A stretch of DNA of 64,000 nucleotides, taken from the NCBI GenBank assembly GCA_026545225.1, contig CM048850.1, forward strand, positions 8,357,501 through 8,421,500, written 5' to 3'. The position numbers were made by a program, and so were the translations under genes. The notes beneath the pieces were generated by a model. It was not told the DNA's origin. It saw only the letters and a list, made by a program, of their open reading frames with translations, and searched no databases. Shown in pieces: positions 61,380 to 64,000 of this stretch. Each line of letters opens with the position of its first letter. Position 1 is the first letter of the stretch. Origin of the DNA: Cornus controversa (Eukaryota > Streptophyta > Magnoliopsida > Cornales > Cornaceae).

Positions 61380-61735
61380 TGCTCCTCGATACGAACTTAA
61401 ACTGTCGATGACATTCCTTGACACGAGTATAAACTATTTACCAAAAAAAAAGATGACACTCCTTGACACGAGTATAAACTGTCTACCAAAAAAAAAATGT
61501 CACTCCTTGACACGAGTATAAACTGTCTACCAAAAAACAAAAAAGATGACACTCCTTGACACGAGTATAAACTGTCTACCAAAAAACAAAAAAGATGACA
61601 CTCCTTGACACGAGTAGAAACTGTCTACCAAATAAAAACAAAAAATGATAATCCTTGACACGAGTATAAACTGTCTACAAAAAAAAAAAAAAAACAAACA
61701 AACAAACTCTCCTTGATACGAGTATAAACTATCTA
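61380..61735. repeat. tandem array 1 of element F (~50 bp unit)
   Basis: About eight copies of a unit with core CTCCTTGACACGAGTATAAA then CTGTCTACC and a variable A run; period 43-57 bp. Minus-strand frames here are repeat products. Confidence 0.85.
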
Positions 61736-61845
61736 TATGAAAAAAAATCACTCATTGATCCTTGTTCAAGGTACGTAGACATTTTGGACGATTGTTCCAA
61801 GTGCAGTCAACTCAAAAAAAAAAGTAATTTTTAGCATATCGCCAA

Positions 61846-62165
61846 TTCAGATGTTGACGATGTTCGCCACACCGTGGTGACCTGGCCTGCCGCCGAGATA
61901 TTGACGATGTCTGTCGCACCTTGGTGACTTGGTCTACCGCCGAGGTTTAACGATGTCTGCCGCACCGTGGTGACTTGGCCTGTCGCCGAGATGTTGACGA
62001 TGTTTGCCGCACCGTGGTGACTTGGTCTGTCGTCGAGGCATTGACGATGTCTATCGCACCGTGGTGACTTCGCATGCAGCCAAGATGTTGACGATATCTG
62101 CAACACTGTGGTGACTTGACTTGCCGCCAAGATGTTGACGATGTTTGCCGCACTGTGATGACTTA
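61846..62165. repeat. tandem array 2 of element F (~54 bp unit)
   Basis: About seven copies with core TTGACGATGT.TGCCGCACCG then TGGTGACTTGGCCTGCCGCCG. It is unrelated in sequence to array 1. Confidence 0.85.
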
Positions 62166-62169
62166 GTCC

Positions 62170-62480
62170 AAAGGAACAAAAGTGACTCTGAAAGGCACTA
62201 AGGGACCCTGAAGGGCCTAAAGGGACAATAAAGTAACCCCGAAAGGCACTACGGGACCCCGAAAGGACAATAAAGTGATCCCGAAAGGCACTACGGGACC
62301 CCGAAGGGACAATAAAGTGACACCAAAGTGCACTAAGGGACACCTAAGGGACGATAAAGTGACCCTGAAGGGCACTAAGGGATCCCGAAGGGACTATAAA
62401 ATGACCCTGAAGTGTAGTAAGGGATCTCGAAGGGATGATAAAATGACCCCAAAGGACACTAAGGGACCCCGAAGGGACTA
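62170..62480. repeat. tandem array 3 of element F (~52 bp unit)
   Basis: About six to seven copies with core AAAGTGACCCTGAAGGGCAC then TAAGGGACCCCGAAGGGAC. It is unrelated in sequence to arrays 1 and 2. Confidence 0.85.
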
Positions 62481-62920
62481 ATGAATGGCGTTTAGAACTC
62501 CATATTCTGAGAGAAGCGATTTGACTTGCAAGAATTGACAAAAATAAATAAAAATGAAGCTTACAAGAGAAGAGTTGAGTGACTTGCGTAAAGTTATCTT
62601 CCTCAATGAGTTCAATGGATCTGTATATTTTCGGAGGCAAAACAAAGCTCGAGCAGAACCTACAAATAGAAGCTGATCTGAAAAAAAAAATAGTTCTTTT
62701 TGAAGTTCAGCCTCATGTATACTTAGTTACAAGAATTTATAATACATGAAATAGTCTAGAAGAGATGGTTTGGTGTTATAATAACTCATCATTAGGTCTT
62801 AGGTTCAAAACTAGGGAAGCAGCATGAAAATCCTTATATTTTTTTTACACATCTAATCACCTGTCATATTATTGTCCAATTAGCATTCAGTGCCTAATCA
62901 ATCGCCATGCCACTTCCTGC
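62481..62920. other. element F 3' region between arrays, no gene
   Basis: Unique-looking sequence without a supported frame. Confidence 0.4.
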
Positions 62921-63480
62921 CACATCAGCAAAAAGAAAAAGAAAAAAAAAAGAGCAAAAAGAAGAGGCAAGCATGCAAAAAATAGAGAGAAGTGCACGTG
63001 GAAAGAAAGAAGAGAAAAAGAAAAAGTGAAGAAAAAAAGAGAGAGAGAGTGGCGACTAGGAAAAAAAGAAGAAGAAGTCAGCATGAGAGAAGGAAACAGA
63101 GAGAGAGAGAGAGAGAGTGACTGAAAGAAAGAGGGAAAAAAAATGAACAAGAAGAAGTCAGCGTGAGAAAAAGAAGGAAAAAAAGAGAGAGAAGAATAGA
63201 GAGAGAGAAAAAACAATAAAAAAAGAGAAGAATAGAGAGAAGGTAGTAGTGTGAAAAAATGAAGAAGAAAGAGAAAAAAAGAAGAAGAGAGAAGCAGTGG
63301 CGTGAAATAGGAGAGAAAGAGTAAGAAGAGAAAAAAAAGACAGAAAAAAGAAGAAAAAAGGGGAAAGAAAGAAAAAAAAGAAGGGAAAAAAGAAAAAGAA
63401 GAAAGTAGTGGTGGCAGTAGGGAGAGAAAGAAAGAAAGAAAGAAAAAAAAATGTTAAAGAAAGAAAGAAAGGAGAGCTTA
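62921..63480. repeat. GA-rich low-complexity tract
   Basis: Over 500 bp of almost pure purine (GAAAGA/GAGAGA) on plus. It produces spurious Phe/Ser/Leu-rich minus-strand frames. Confidence 0.85.
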
Positions 63481-63549
63481 CAGTTGCTGGAGTTCATGGG
63501 ATTTCTCTCAATTATTCTCCAATATGAAAAGTCTGAAGCGCAGATTACA

Positions 63550-63960
63550 TATATATAATGGTGAATTAATCCTATTTGTCATTAGATTTTCAAGACTGCA
63601 GTTCAGTTTGAACATGAAAAATCAAATCCTATTTCAGATTGAAAAACGAAAAAAAAATCATATTTGCAATAGGATCCTCAAGTCTTCAATTTTACTTGGA
63701 GAAGAAAAAAAAATCTTATTTGTAATAAAGTTTTCTAGACTCCAAGTCAGTTTGAACAAGGAAAAAAAATTCTATTTATGATCCTCAAGTCTTTAATTCC
63801 GCTTGGACAAGGAGAAAGTCCTATTTGCAATAAGGTTTTCAAGACTCCAATTTAACTTGACAAAGAAGACATCCTCTTTGCAATTGAATTTTCGCAAGAA
63901 AAAAAAACTTTGCGAAAAGTAAATACTTCAAGTCCCGCTTTAAATATGAGATAATCTCAA
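63550..63960. repeat. tandem array 4 of element F (~55 bp unit)
   Basis: Diverged copies with core TCCTATTTGCAATAAGG then TTTTCAAGACTCCAATT and TTGACAAGGAGAAA, at about 63569, 63658, 63716, 63769, 63817 and 63873. Confidence 0.7.
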
Positions 63961-63968
63961 CATAGTGC

Positions 63969-63988
63969 GAGACTTGAAGTGGGCAATT
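63969..63988 (+). other. element F polypurine tract
   Basis: The bases before the 3' LTR include GAAGTGGG, followed by CAATT and the LTR start TGTAGACATTAA at 63989. Confidence 0.5.
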
Positions 63989-64000
63989 TGTAGACATTAA

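Larger units (their letters stand above)
58322..64000 (+). mobile_element. element F: gag-only LTR element, 3' end beyond the window
   Basis: The 5' LTR (58322-59121) starts TGTAGACATTAA, and the same 12 bases begin again at 63989, the start of the 3' LTR cut by the window edge. Between them are a primer site, a 719-codon gag frame and a long 3' region of tandem arrays. I see no protease, RT or integrase. This is the layout of the elements called TR-GAG. The candidate target duplication is GTACC at 58317-58321, not verifiable here. Confidence 0.8.

Noticed and set aside
61380..62480. CRISPR-like array
   Set aside because: Spacing is regular but the units are head-to-tail minisatellites without unique spacers, in a plant retrotransposon.
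61397..62640. Several open frames with repeated peptides (for example VDSLYSCQGVSSF)
   Set aside because: They are translations of tandem arrays 1 to 3 of element F.
62887..63497. Phe/Ser/Leu-rich minus-strand frames resembling membrane proteins
   Set aside because: They are the complement of a purine-rich low-complexity tract.

Overview
This is plant nuclear DNA, probably from a eudicot or a magnoliid. The evidence is an AT-rich background, Ty3/gypsy LTR retrotransposons with plant-type primer-binding sites, hAT and Harbinger-like small elements, and one host gene of the plant-specific UBA2 family (two RRM domains). All calls come from reading the sequence; no database was searched.

Layout. 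1-6996 is non-coding flank with a 160-bp tandem repeat (about 690-1322) and a possible old solo LTR (4177-5617). 6997-44948 is a single nest of transposons about 38 kb long. The oldest, element C, is a Tat-like gypsy element on the minus strand (5' LTR 44073-44948, 3' LTR split between 6997-7339 and 17756-17832). It carries gag, a broken pol, a tandem-repeat 3' region and an antisense, intron-bearing extra reading frame (18205-20160). Element D (7340-17750, minus, tRNA-iMet primer site) sits inside C's 3' LTR. D's gag is interrupted by a 1.1-kb hAT element (14124-15230), and D's repeat array is interrupted by a solo LTR, E (10708-11960, target duplication ACCAC). An Athila-like element A (21674-38650, minus, tRNA-Asp primer site) sits between C's pol and C's 3' repeats. 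A second Athila-like element B (26769-32900, target duplication AAAAC) is inside A. A 468-bp hAT MITE sits in C's 5' LTR, and C's own 3' LTR preserves the empty site.

44954-49160 is flank with small inverted-repeat elements. 49322-50851 is the only convincing host gene: a 509-residue UBA2-type RNA-binding protein with telo-boxes in its leader. A consensus splice donor starts at the base after the stop codon, and further splice-site pairs run to about 54.9 kb, which suggests a multi-intron 3' UTR. 55-57.5 kb is AT-rich with nothing recognisable, followed by a Harbinger-like MITE (57545-58302).

58322 to the window end is a plus-strand LTR element F whose 3' LTR starts 12 bases before the edge. 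It has a 719-codon gag frame with seven premature stops but no frameshift, no pol, and a string of unrelated tandem arrays.

The main points of interest are the dated nesting order, D's triplicated primer-binding-site module, the near-identical LTRs of A and B around dead coding regions, the spliced antisense frame of C, the gag-only element F, and the spliced 3' UTR of the UBA2 gene.
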